Below are positions 1-9,665 of a DNA stretch of 36,848 bases, piece after piece. Under the pieces are notes generated by a model that ran no database searches, was not told where the DNA came from, and saw nothing but the letters and a program-made list of their open reading frames with translations. Made by a program: the position numbers and the translations under genes. Source of the stretch: Comamonadaceae bacterium (GTDB taxonomy: Bacteria > Pseudomonadota > Gammaproteobacteria > Burkholderiales > Burkholderiaceae_C); the NCBI GenBank assembly GCA_947446885.1, contig CANFHZ010000015.1, forward strand, positions 1 to 36,848, given 5' to 3'. The first letter of the stretch is position 1; each line of letters starts with the position of its first letter.

Positions 1-188
1 AGGCGCTGGCGCAAGAGGGCCGCACCATGGTTGTCGTGACCCATGAAATGGGCTTTGCCCGCGAGGTCGCCAACCACCTGGTATTTCTGCACAAAGGCCT
101 GGTGGAAGAACAAGGCGTGCCGCGCGAGGTCCTGGGCCAGCCCAAAAGCGAGCGCCTGGCGCAGTTTTTGTCCGGCAGCCTGAAATAG
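1..188 (+). CDS. Polar amino acid ABC transporter ATP-binding protein, C-terminal end (partial)
   Basis: Only the last 61 codons are in the window; the 5' part lies before base 1, and the reading frame begins at base 3. The fragment carries the H-loop (switch) region VVVTHEMGFAREVA, the typical end of the GlnQ/HisP/ArtP class of ATPases that power uptake of polar amino acids together with a periplasmic binding protein and a membrane permease. The ending (QPKSERLAQFLSG) also matches that class. The stop is TAG at 186-188. Which amino acid is carried cannot be told from this piece, and the partner genes would be to the left of the window. Confidence 0.85.
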   Translation, partial: ALAQEGRTMVVVTHEMGFAREVANHLVFLHKGLVEEQGVPREVLGQPKSERLAQFLSGSLK

Positions 189-207
189 TGGCGGTACCGC
201 GCGGAAG

Positions 208-888
208 GTGCCATTGGTGACGCGCGGCGACCCATTGCCCGAGGTGCTATCGACCCAGGCGGCAGACAGTGACGTGGCGGCGGCAACTCCGGTCGCGGCG
301 CAGCGTGGTCCAGCGTCGCTGCACGATTTGTTTTTTTCCTTTTCCTGGATTGCCTTGCAAGGCTTTGGCGGTGTGATGGCCATCGTGCAGCGCGAACTGG
401 TGGACAAACGCCAGTGGCTCAGCGCAGCCGAGTTTTTAGAAGATTGGGCGGTGGCACAGGTGCTGCCTGGACCCAATGTCTGCAACCTCGCGGTGCTGAT
501 CGGGGACCGGTGTTTCGGAGCGCGTGGCGCCCTGACCGCCGCAGCCGGTTTGATGCTGTTTCCATCGGTGGTGGTGCTGGCCCTGGCGGCATCGCTTTTT
601 TCCGTTTTGGACGTACCTATGGTGCAAGGCATGTTGCGCGGCATGGGTGCGGTATCGGCGGGCCTGATTGCGGGGTCGGCGCTGAAGCTGAGCAGCGGCT
701 TGCGCGGCCATCCGTTCCGGATTGGCGGCTGCGTAGCCCTGGGCGGACTGACGCTGACCGGAGCCAGCGTGTTCCACGTCCCGCTGGCCTGGCTCCTGCT
801 GGGTCTGGGTATTCCGGGCACGCTGCTGGCCTGGCGGATGTTGTGGCTGCAGACCCGCGCCGAGCGGGCCACAACAGGTGCGCTATGA
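208..888 (+). CDS. Chromate transporter (CHR family), first half-size subunit
   Basis: This 226-residue hydrophobic protein resembles one half of ChrA, the inner-membrane chromate/sulfate transporter family (Chromate_transp domain). Family marks are the FGG motif at residues 53-55 (GFGGVMAIVQ), followed by the R-x-W-L segment near 69-71, and PGPN at 87-90, then several hydrophobic segments to the C terminus. The start used here is a GTG at 208; residues 1-38 have no family character and the nearby GTG codons at 244 and 274 could be the true start. The stop overlaps the start of the next gene by four bases (ATGA), so the two halves are translationally coupled and probably act together as a heteromeric short-chain CHR pair. 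Actual substrate is unproven; chromate efflux is only the family assignment. Confidence 0.82.
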   Translation: MPLVTRGDPLPEVLSTQAADSDVAAATPVAAQRGPASLHDLFFSFSWIALQGFGGVMAIVQRELVDKRQWLSAAEFLEDWAVAQVLPGPNVCNLAVLIGDRCFGARGALTAAAGLMLFPSVVVLALAASLFSVLDVPMVQGMLRGMGAVSAGLIAGSALKLSSGLRGHPFRIGGCVALGGLTLTGASVFHVPLAWLLLGLGIPGTLLAWRMLWLQTRAERATTGAL

Positions 889-1493
889 CGGCCGCCGATC
901 TGGGTGCCTTTGCCTGGGGCGATTGCGTGGCGCTGTTTCTGCACTTTTTGACGCTCTCGCTACTGGCCGTGGGCGGTGCCATCACAACGGTCCCGGAGAT
1001 GCACCGCTTTCTGGTACTGGACAAACACTGGCTGCTGGACGGGCAATTCAGCGCCTCGATTGCGCTGGCGCAGGCCGCGCCGGGGCCGAATCTGCTCTTT
1101 GTCTCGGTGCTGGCCTGGAACGTGGGCGCCAACGCCGCTGCCGGTGCGCACGCGCCGCCCATGGCATGGTTGCTGCCCGTGGCCTGCGCATCGGTAGCCA
1201 CCATCGGCATCCTGGCGCCCTCGACCACGCTCACGCTGTACGCAGCCCGCTGGGTGCACCGCAACCGCACCCGCCTTGGCGTGCGCGGATTCAAGCTGGC
1301 GATGGGGCCTATCGTGATTGGCCTGCTGCTGGCCACCGCCTGGACGCTGGGCGCAGCGCACGGCTTGCCCCGGGACATGCCGGTTTTATGGGCCCTGACC
1401 GCAATCTCGGCACTGTTGGTCTGGAAAACCCGCATCCATATGCTGTGGCTGATTGCCACCGGAGCGGCGCTGGGCGCCTGGGGTTGGCTGTAG
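885..1493 (+). CDS. Chromate transporter (CHR family), second half-size subunit
   Basis: This 202-residue membrane protein is paralogous to the preceding gene. It has the same marks in the same order: VGGAI at residues 29-33 in place of FGG, the charged segment with W-L near 49-50, and PGPN at 66-69, followed by four or so hydrophobic stretches. The ATG at 885 lies in an ATGA overlap with the stop of the first subunit. Split CHR genes of about 200 residues each are known as short-chain CHR proteins and usually occur as adjacent pairs, as here. A longer reading frame exists upstream in the same frame, from 414, but it only shadows the first subunit. The gene ends 17 bases before the convergent lipoprotein gene. 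Confidence 0.82.
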   Translation: MTAADLGAFAWGDCVALFLHFLTLSLLAVGGAITTVPEMHRFLVLDKHWLLDGQFSASIALAQAAPGPNLLFVSVLAWNVGANAAAGAHAPPMAWLLPVACASVATIGILAPSTTLTLYAARWVHRNRTRLGVRGFKLAMGPIVIGLLLATAWTLGAAHGLPRDMPVLWALTAISALLVWKTRIHMLWLIATGAALGAWGWL

Positions 1494-1503
1494 CGGGCCG
1501 CAA

Positions 1504-1523
1504 CCGCGCTTAACGCGGGTTTT
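1504..1523 (+). terminator. Possible rho-independent terminator after the chromate transporter pair
   Basis: A five-base stem, CCGCG (1504-1508) and CGCGG (1514-1518), encloses the loop CTTAA and is followed by GTTTT. It sits 10 bases after the stop of the second subunit and covers the stop codon of the convergent lipoprotein gene. The stem is short and the T-run has only four bases, so this is a weak call. Confidence 0.35.
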
Positions 1524-1872
1524 CGAAAAACACGTAGTGGGTGGCGTAGTCGCTGACTTCGAAGTAGACCTTTTTCTCGTTGGGATCAACCTGCATGTTC
1601 AGGTTTTCATCAAGATAGCCGTAGCCGAAACGGTAAGGGCGCGGCTTGTTGTCGTCGGTTCCCATGGCCGTGCTCATTTTGTCGATCTGGATAAAGCGGC
1701 GAACCAGCTTGTCCCCGGCATAGACCTCCAACACGCCGTTGGTACCAGTCCAGTTCTGGATTTCGCGGCCGATTTTGTTCTGCTGCTCTTGCGTACAAGC
1801 GGACATCAGCGCCAGTCCTGCCACCAGCAGCGCGATACCGCCACCGCGTTTGCATCGATCAAGTGTGTTCAT
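1510..1872 (-). CDS. Small predicted lipoprotein of unknown function
   Basis: The product has 120 residues with an N-terminal basic region, a hydrophobic core (GIALLVAGLAL) and a lipobox MSAC whose cysteine is residue 26, so it is predicted to be exported, lipidated and anchored in a membrane. The mature part of about 95 residues is polar and contains no domain I recognise. It has several aromatic/charged stretches (PYRFGYGYLDENLNMQVDP, then YFEVSDYATHYVFFENP) suggesting a compact beta-rich fold. A ribosome binding site AAGGG lies about nine bases before the ATG. It follows rlmB by 23 bases on the same strand and may be its operon partner. Function is not known to me. Confidence 0.8.
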   Translation of the reverse strand: MNTLDRCKRGGGIALLVAGLALMSACTQEQQNKIGREIQNWTGTNGVLEVYAGDKLVRRFIQIDKMSTAMGTDDNKPRPYRFGYGYLDENLNMQVDPNEKKVYFEVSDYATHYVFFENPR

Positions 1873-1895
1873 GCTAAGTACCCTTGTGATTGAAC

Positions 1896-2672
1896 TTAAA
1901 CCGGCCGCGTGCGCTGGCGCAGCGCTTCAAACAGACACACACCGCTGGCCACTGACACATTCAAACTCTCGACCGCGCCTTGCATGGGAATACGCACCAA
2001 TTGGTCACAGGTCTTGGCCGTAAGCTGGCGCATACCGTCACCCTCAGCACCGAGCACCAAGGCGACCGGACCGCGCAAATCGACCTCGTACAGGGTCTGG
2101 CTGGCCGCGTCGCTGGTACCGATGACCCAGATGTTGCGTTCTTTCAATTCGCCCAGCGTGCGCGCCAGATTGGTCACCATGAAATAGGGCACGGTCTCTG
2201 CCGCGCCGCTGGCCACTTTGGCCACGGTGGCGTTGATGCCAGCGGCATGGTCTTTGGGGGCAATCACGGCGTGGGCACCGGCACCGTCGGCCACGCGCAG
2301 ACAGGCGCCCAGGTTGTGCGGATCGGTCACACCATCGAGCACCAGCAACAGAGGCTGCACACGCTGCGCCAGCGGCACATCGGCCTGGCTGGCTTCAAGC
2401 GCCTCCAGCAGTTCGTCCAGCGAGTGCACCTGGGTGATGGCCTGCACGCGGGCCACCACGCCCTGGTGGCCATGGCTGCCGCAGAGCTTGGCCAGGCGCA
2501 TGCCGTCGGACTCGATCAGGCGGACACCGGCTTCTTTGGCGCGCTCGACAAACTGGCGCATGCGCGCATCACGACGGGTGGGTTCAATGTGGATTTCGAG
2601 AATCGAGGCGGGTGCGGTTTTGATCCGCACCCCAACGGCGTGGAAGCCGAACAAAGTTTTGGCACTAGACAT
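1896..2672 (-). CDS. rlmB: 23S rRNA (guanosine-2251-2'-O)-methyltransferase RlmB
   Basis: This SpoU/TrmH-class SPOUT methyltransferase uses S-adenosylmethionine to methylate the ribose of G2251 in the peptidyl-transferase P loop of 23S rRNA. The 258-residue length is normal for the family. The N-terminal 80 or so residues are the substrate-binding part (FGFHAVGVRIK at the start). The C-terminal SPOUT domain shows its conserved motifs: DPHNLGACLRVADGAGAHAV, LVLGAEGDGMRQLT and, in the knot, IPMQGAVESLNVSVASGVCLFE. The gene lies six bases downstream of the ybbA-like stop codon on the same strand, so the two probably share a transcript. No strong ribosome binding site precedes the ATG. Confidence 0.95.
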   Translation of the reverse strand: MSSAKTLFGFHAVGVRIKTAPASILEIHIEPTRRDARMRQFVERAKEAGVRLIESDGMRLAKLCGSHGHQGVVARVQAITQVHSLDELLEALEASQADVPLAQRVQPLLLVLDGVTDPHNLGACLRVADGAGAHAVIAPKDHAAGINATVAKVASGAAETVPYFMVTNLARTLGELKERNIWVIGTSDAASQTLYEVDLRGPVALVLGAEGDGMRQLTAKTCDQLVRIPMQGAVESLNVSVASGVCLFEALRQRTRPV

Positions 2673-2678
2673 AGGGCA

Positions 2679-3395
2679 TTATCCCGCCACCATGTCGGCA
2701 CTCGCATCTGCCGTAGCCTGCACACCTTCGCGCAAACGCCCAGCCTCCATGGTGAACACCCGCGAACAGCGCGCCGCAATAGCGCGGTCGTGGGTGACCA
2801 AAACAAGCGTCGTGCCCTGCTCCTGATTGAGCGCCAGCATCAACTCCATGATGGTTTCGCCGGTGGCGTAATCCAGGCTACCAGTGGGCTCATCAGCCAA
2901 AAGCAACAGCGGCTGCACCACAAAAGCCCGCGCCAAGGCCACGCGCTGCTGCTCGCCTCCGCTGAGCACCTTGGGGTAGGACTTCAACCGGCTACCCAAG
3001 CCCACACGCTCCAACATGCGCGCCGCAGCAGCCCGCGCGTCCGAACGTCCGGCCAATTCGAGCGGCAGCATCACGTTTTCAATCGCGGTCAAATTCCCCA
3101 GCAACTGCAGGCTCTGGAATACAAAACCGACCGAGCGCGCCCGAACCGCCGCCCGTGCGTCTTCGTCCAGGCTGAACATATCGGAACCGGCGATACGCAC
3201 CGTACCGCTGCTGGGGGTATCCAGCCCGGCCAGAATCGACAGCAGCGTGCTCTTGCCCGAGCCGGACGCACCGACGATCGCCGCCGTCTCGCCCGCGCGT
3301 AGCGCAAAATCGACCGAACGCAGAATATCCAAGCGACCGGTCGAGTCCTCGACGGTTTTGCACACTTTTTCTACCGAAATAATGAAATCTGACAT
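2679..3395 (-). CDS. ybbA: YbbA-like ABC transporter ATP-binding protein (LolD/MacB class)
   Basis: The product is a 238-residue single-domain ATPase of the class that drives LolD, FtsE and MacB-type membrane machines. It has Walker [10 protein letters not shown] at residues 42-50, a Q-loop (FVFQSLQLL), the signature [15 protein letters not shown], Walker [13 protein letters not shown] and the H-loop VLVTHD. The start is the ATG at 3395, with AGAAGG about seven bases upstream; a longer frame extends to 3830 but runs through tesA and is spurious. In E. coli ybbA is divergent from tesA, exactly as here, which supports the name. E. coli ybbA is followed by the permease gene ybbP; no permease is next to it here. 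Function of the family member is not well defined. Confidence 0.88.
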   Translation of the reverse strand: MSDFIISVEKVCKTVEDSTGRLDILRSVDFALRAGETAAIVGASGSGKSTLLSILAGLDTPSSGTVRIAGSDMFSLDEDARAAVRARSVGFVFQSLQLLGNLTAIENVMLPLELAGRSDARAAAARMLERVGLGSRLKSYPKVLSGGEQQRVALARAFVVQPLLLLADEPTGSLDYATGETIMELMLALNQEQGTTLVLVTHDRAIAARCSRVFTMEAGRLREGVQATADASADMVAG

Positions 3396-4044
3396 GGGGC
3401 CTTCTGTGAATCGACGCGACTGTATCCTAGCCCTGCTGGGCAGCGCCCTGGCAGGCGCGGCAAGCACAGTGCCAGCCCAAGCGGCAGCACCCACGCTGTT
3501 GGTGCTGGGCGACTCCTTGAGTGCCGAATATGGCTTGGCTAAAGGCAGCGGCTGGGTGGCGCTGCTGGAGCAGCGGCTGGCGCAGGAAAAGCGCAGCATC
3601 ACGGTATTCAATGCCAGCATCAGCGGCGACACCACATCGGGCGGACTGGCGCGTCTGCCCGCGCTCCTCAAACAACACAGCCCATCCGTCCTGGTGATCG
3701 AGCTGGGTGCCAACGATGCCTTGCGCGGCCTGCCATTGGAGATGACGCGCGAGAACCTGCGTGGCATGGTGCGGCTAGCGCAGGCAGCCAAAGCCCATGT
3801 GCTGCTGCTGGGCATGCAGGTACCGCCCAATTACGGACCGGACTACGCGCAGCAATTCGTCGCCAGCTTTGCCACCGTCGCAAAAGAGCAGAAAGCCGCG
3901 CTGGTGCCCTTCTTTCTGAAAAACGTGGCCGATGCGCCCAACGCAAGCGAGCTTTTTCAAAGTGACCGCATCCATCCCACGGCTGCGGCCCACCCCGTTC
4001 TTTTGAACAATGTCTGGCCCGCTCTGAAGCGGCTTCTGCCATGA
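3394..4044 (+). CDS. tesA: Arylesterase / acyl-CoA thioesterase I (TesA, SGNH hydrolase), exported
   Basis: TesA is a periplasmic SGNH/GDSL hydrolase acting on acyl-CoA, lysophospholipid and aryl esters. The 216-residue product has an N-terminal export signal (basic NRRD, hydrophobic core, cleavage probably after PAQA). The catalytic block GDSLS places the nucleophile Ser at residue 41. The oxyanion blocks are NASISGDT and ELGANDALRG, and the SDRIHPTAAAH block carries the catalytic Asp and His. The ATG at 3394 shares bases with the divergent ybbA start. A GTG at 3406 with GGGG just upstream gives a slightly shorter signal peptide (VNRRDC) and could be the true start. The stop overlaps the mnmH start as ATGA. 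Confidence 0.92.
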   Translation: MGPSVNRRDCILALLGSALAGAASTVPAQAAAPTLLVLGDSLSAEYGLAKGSGWVALLEQRLAQEKRSITVFNASISGDTTSGGLARLPALLKQHSPSVLVIELGANDALRGLPLEMTRENLRGMVRLAQAAKAHVLLLGMQVPPNYGPDYAQQFVASFATVAKEQKAALVPFFLKNVADAPNASELFQSDRIHPTAAAHPVLLNNVWPALKRLLP

Positions 4045-5102
4045 GTCTGACCGTGATTGCCGCGCCCGACGCGGTGCAACGCCTGGCCAATTTTGATACG
4101 GTCATAGACGCCCGCAGCGAGTCCGAATACGCCGAAGACCATTTGCCCGGCGCACTGAACTGGCCCACGCTCAACGATGCCGAACGCCAGTTCATCGGCA
4201 CCACCTACAAACAAGTCAACGCCTTTGAGGCCAAGAAGCGCGGCGCAGCGCTGGCAGCACGCAACATTGGGGCCCACATTGAACGCGAAGTCATTGACAA
4301 AGCGCGTGACTGGAGTCCCCTGCTCTACTGCTGGCGTGGCGGCAAGCGCAGCGGATCGCTGGCGCTGGTACTGGACCAGATCGGCTTTCGCGTCCATCTG
4401 GTCGAAGGCGGTTACAAGGCATTCCGCGCGGCCATGTTGCGGGACATCGAAGCCAGGTCCGAGGCGCTGCGTTTTCAAGTGGTCTGCGGCACCACGGGCT
4501 CGGGCAAAACCCGGCTGCTGCACGCGTTGCAGCGCGCGGGTGCGCAGGTCCTGGATCTGGAGGCGCTGGCGCGGCACCGCAGCTCGGTACTCGGTGCAAT
4601 CCCCGGCGTGCCCCAGCCCAGCCAAAAGTGTTTTGACACCCTGGTATGGGATGCGCTGCGGGGTTTTGATACCGCACGCACCGTGTTTGTGGAGAGTGAA
4701 AGCAAAAAAGTGGGCAATGTGGCCGTTCCCGAGCGGCTGATGGAGCGCATACGCGAGAGCCCATGCATCAACCTGCAGTTACCACTACCAGAGCGGGTTG
4801 ACTTGCTGTTGGAAGACTATGCCTACTTTGTTGCCAACCCGGAGCATTTTTGCAATCGCCTGGATGTACTCACCGCGCAACGTGGCAAAGCGCTTGTGCA
4901 AGCCTGGAAGGACAGCGTGGTGCGCGGCGATGTGGCGGCAGTGGTGCAGGATCTGCTGCTGACGCACTATGACCCGGTATATGTGCAGTCCATGCAGCGC
5001 AATTTCAGCCAGTTTGCCCACGCCCGGGAGGTCGCGCCGGGGGAGCGCAGCGCGGCGGCGATGGACGCCGCCGCAGGCGCACTCATGAATTTGGCGCTGT
5101 GA
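4041..5102 (+). CDS. mnmH: tRNA 2-selenouridine/geranyl-2-thiouridine synthase MnmH (SelU, YbbB)
   Basis: MnmH acts on 2-thiouridine at the wobble position of certain tRNAs. It first geranylates the sulfur and then exchanges it for selenium using selenophosphate. The 353-residue product has an N-terminal rhodanese-like domain with the active-site Cys at residue 97 in LLYCWRGGKRSGS, and a P-loop domain with GTTGSGKT at residues 150-157. This is the two-domain plan of the family at its usual length. It overlaps the tesA stop by four bases, so it is translationally coupled to tesA. Its 3' end overlaps a convergent small gene by 20 bases. Selenium use would also need selD, which is not in this window. 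Confidence 0.94.
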   Translation: MSLTVIAAPDAVQRLANFDTVIDARSESEYAEDHLPGALNWPTLNDAERQFIGTTYKQVNAFEAKKRGAALAARNIGAHIEREVIDKARDWSPLLYCWRGGKRSGSLALVLDQIGFRVHLVEGGYKAFRAAMLRDIEARSEALRFQVVCGTTGSGKTRLLHALQRAGAQVLDLEALARHRSSVLGAIPGVPQPSQKCFDTLVWDALRGFDTARTVFVESESKKVGNVAVPERLMERIRESPCINLQLPLPERVDLLLEDYAYFVANPEHFCNRLDVLTAQRGKALVQAWKDSVVRGDVAAVVQDLLLTHYDPVYVQSMQRNFSQFAHAREVAPGERSAAAMDAAAGALMNLAL

Positions 5103-5271
5103 TGTCGGATGACGCAGGGGCTTGCGGCACAGGTGCAGCGGCTTCCCCGCCCTCGATGTGCTCACCCGTATCGCTGCGGCGTTCGGTTTTGCTTTTGAGC
5201 TTGTCTTCTTTTTTACGCTTTTTTGCCAGCTCTTTCTGCCGCTTTTCGTAACCGTAGTTGGGAGTTGCCAA
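5083..5271 (-). CDS. Small lysine-rich hypothetical protein
   Basis: The product has 62 residues, with a strongly basic helix near residues 9-31 (lysine, arginine and glutamate dominate, including KELAKKRKKEDKLKSK) and a low-complexity acidic to Ala/Pro tail. The only available start in frame is TTG at 5271; a stop codon lies four codons upstream. Proteins beginning with the same NYGYEKRQKELAKKRKKE-type helix are, to my recollection, widespread in Burkholderiales but without known function. The basic helix could bind nucleic acid or ribosomes; this is inference. The gene overlaps the end of mnmH on the other strand by 20 bases. Confidence 0.72.
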   Translation of the reverse strand: MATPNYGYEKRQKELAKKRKKEDKLKSKTERRSDTGEHIEGGEAAAPVPQAPASSDITAPNS

Positions 5272-5280
5272 GTTATGCTT

Positions 5281-5298
5281 TCAGTGGAATTTCACTGA
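5281..5298. repeat. Short inverted repeat TCAGTG-N6-CACTGA upstream of the small basic protein gene
   Basis: Two perfect six-base arms, TCAGTG (5281-5286) and CACTGA (5293-5298), flank GAATTT. The repeat lies 10 bases upstream of the TTG start at 5271 and about 40 bases past the stop of the metC-like gene. There is no T-run on either side, so an operator or mRNA hairpin is likelier than a terminator. Chance occurrence cannot be excluded. Confidence 0.3.
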
Positions 5299-5338
5299 CT
5301 TTAACACCCGGTGCGAAGCGTGCAGCCCCTTGGCTGGA

Positions 5339-6544
5339 CTAGACCCGAAGTACAGCCAAAGCCTGCGCGATATCGGCGCGCAAATCCTCGGTGTCTTCCA
5401 AGCCTACGGCAAAGCGCACGACCGTACCCTGCGCCAACTGCGCCGGCCATCGAGCCCGTGTGCGCGCCAGGTCATAGGGAACAACCAGACTGACCGGCCC
5501 GGCCCAGCTGTAGGCCAGGCGGAACAGGCGCAGCGCGTCCACGAATGTATCCACCTGCGTCTGGCTGAAGCGCGCGTCCACCACCACCGAAAAAAGACAG
5601 GCAGCGGCGTCCGATGTGCACAGGCCGCGCCAGTGCACATGGCCGGGCGCGCCGGGCAAAGCCGGGTGCAGAACCTGGGCGAACTCGGGCTGACTTTGGC
5701 ACCACGTGGCCAATGCGCGGGTGCTGGCGTCATGCGCCCGGTAGCGCAAATAAATACTGGGCAGGGCACGCAGCACCAATTCCACGTCGTTCGCACCCAC
5801 GTTCAGACCCAGCCGCATGTGGGTGAGCTTGATGCGCATATGCAGCGCTGGGTCGCGCGTGACCACGCTGCCCATCAGCACATCACCGCCGCCGCTGGGG
5901 TATTTGGTCAGGGCCTGCGTGGCAATGTCCACGCCCAGCGGCGTGTCGCCGCCGGGCAACAGGTCAAAAGCTTGGAAAGCAATACCCGCGCCCCAGGTGT
6001 TATCCAGCGCAGTGCATACGCCGCGGGCCTTGCACAAACGCACCATGCCCACCAGATCGGGAAATTCCAATGTCACCGAACCGGCGGCCTCCAACCAGAC
6101 CAACCGGGTTTTTTCACTGAGTTTGGCCTCCAAATCGGCCAGGTCCATGGGGTCGTAAAAGCGGTGGCCGATGCCCCAGTTGCGCAGCTCGGCCTCAGCC
6201 AGGGATTTGTTGGGCTCGTAGACGTTGTCCGGCAGCAAGACCTCGTCACCGGCAGACAACAGCGCCAAAGACACCAGGGCCAAAGCGGCCAGCCCGCTGG
6301 GTGCCAGCACGCACTGCAGACCGCCCTCCAAGGTGCACAAACGCTCCTCAAGCGTGTAGGAGCTGGGCGTGCCGTGCAGGCCGTAGGTGTAGGCGGTTTT
6401 GTCCTTCCATTCCCGGCTGCGCATGGCCGCCACGTTGGGGAAGAAAACCGATGAAGCCTTGAAGATGCCGGGCTGTGTTGCATCAAAGCCCTCCGGTGGC
6501 CGGTAGGGGTGGTGAATCAGCGCGGTGGGGGGCTTTTTGTCCAT
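5339..6544 (-). CDS. metC: Cystathionine beta-lyase-like PLP enzyme (Cys/Met metabolism family)
   Basis: The product is a fold-type I pyridoxal-phosphate enzyme of the trans-sulfuration family, in methionine synthesis expected to cleave cystathionine to homocysteine, pyruvate and ammonia. The 401-residue length fits. Landmarks are YGLHGTP (residues 54-60, cofactor phosphate contact from the neighbouring subunit), LEGGLQCVLAPSGLAALAL (73-91), the Asp of ALDNTWGAG (179-187, pyridine nitrogen) and ALTKYPSGGGD, whose Lys214 is the expected aldimine lysine. The start is the ATG at 6544; the frame extends further upstream through the preceding gene and is spurious there. It starts 13 bases after the phosphoribosyltransferase stop, ending the long minus-strand block. 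Other family activities such as cystathionine gamma-lyase cannot be excluded. Confidence 0.87.
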   Translation of the reverse strand: MDKKPPTALIHHPYRPPEGFDATQPGIFKASSVFFPNVAAMRSREWKDKTAYTYGLHGTPSSYTLEERLCTLEGGLQCVLAPSGLAALALVSLALLSAGDEVLLPDNVYEPNKSLAEAELRNWGIGHRFYDPMDLADLEAKLSEKTRLVWLEAAGSVTLEFPDLVGMVRLCKARGVCTALDNTWGAGIAFQAFDLLPGGDTPLGVDIATQALTKYPSGGGDVLMGSVVTRDPALHMRIKLTHMRLGLNVGANDVELVLRALPSIYLRYRAHDASTRALATWCQSQPEFAQVLHPALPGAPGHVHWRGLCTSDAAACLFSVVVDARFSQTQVDTFVDALRLFRLAYSWAGPVSLVVPYDLARTRARWPAQLAQGTVVRFAVGLEDTEDLRADIAQALAVLRV

Positions 6545-6557
6545 GCTGCACCCACGC

Positions 6558-7082
6558 TCAAACGCTCCACTTTTGGATGAGTTGCTGCGGCCGCATCGCG
6601 TCGTAGCTCTCAAACGGCTGGTGAATCCAGGGGTTGGTTGGCAAAAATTCAACCGAGTAATCGGGCGTGAATGTGGACAGCGCCTTGGTCCAGATCACCG
6701 CACTGCGCAGCTCGGTTATCGGCTTGTAGTTGGTACGCAGCTGGTGCATCACAGCGTTCAGGGTATGGCCGGAATCGGCCAGATCATCAACCAGCAGCAC
6801 TTTGCCGGCAATTTCGCCCTTGGGTGTGGTGATGAAACGGGCAATATCCAGATTGCCCTGTACCGTGCCAGCGTCGGAGCGGTAGGAGCTGGTGGACATG
6901 ATGGCCAGCGGTTTATCAAAAACGCGCGACAAAATGTCACCGGGGCGCATACCACCGCGCGCCAGACACAAAATTGTGTCGAATTCCCACGCCGACTGGA
7001 ACACCTTGATCGCCAGCTTTTCAATCAGATTGTGGTATTCGTCGTAGCTGACGTACAGGTGTTTTCCGTCTTCAGTCAACAT
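6558..7082 (-). CDS. Purine-type phosphoribosyltransferase (Hpt/Gpt-like)
   Basis: The product has 174 residues of a type I phosphoribosyltransferase. The PRPP loop is VLLVDDLADSGHTL (residues 95-108, two adjacent Asp then DSGHT), and an earlier CLARGGMRPGDIL segment (39-51) carries the flexible-loop/PPi-binding pattern of hypoxanthine and xanthine-guanine enzymes. It would salvage a free purine base to the nucleotide using PRPP. The ATG at 7082 has GGAG seven bases upstream. It follows purA by 27 bases on the same strand; coupling AMP synthesis and purine salvage makes sense. The exact base used cannot be read from the sequence. Confidence 0.85.
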   Translation of the reverse strand: MLTEDGKHLYVSYDEYHNLIEKLAIKVFQSAWEFDTILCLARGGMRPGDILSRVFDKPLAIMSTSSYRSDAGTVQGNLDIARFITTPKGEIAGKVLLVDDLADSGHTLNAVMHQLRTNYKPITELRSAVIWTKALSTFTPDYSVEFLPTNPWIHQPFESYDAMRPQQLIQKWSV

Positions 7083-7109
7083 GCGGGGCTCCGGTTAGGG
7101 GTTCAACAA

Positions 7110-9655
<2,546 letters not shown>

Positions 9656-9665
9656 GCCGATCGCC

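Noticed and set aside
1996-2005. ACCAATTGGT core inside rlmB, similar to the RutR box
   Set aside because: It encodes part of a conserved protein segment (QLVRIP region) and its outer bases are not symmetric; coincidence is more likely, although RutR sites inside genes are known in E. coli.
1980-3302. Long plus-strand open frame of 440 codons
   Set aside because: It is antisense to rlmB and ybbA, which have full family motifs; His/Gln/Gly-rich composition is typical of a GC-rich shadow frame.
5258-6454. Plus-strand open frame of 398 codons
   Set aside because: Antisense shadow of the metC-like PLP enzyme gene.
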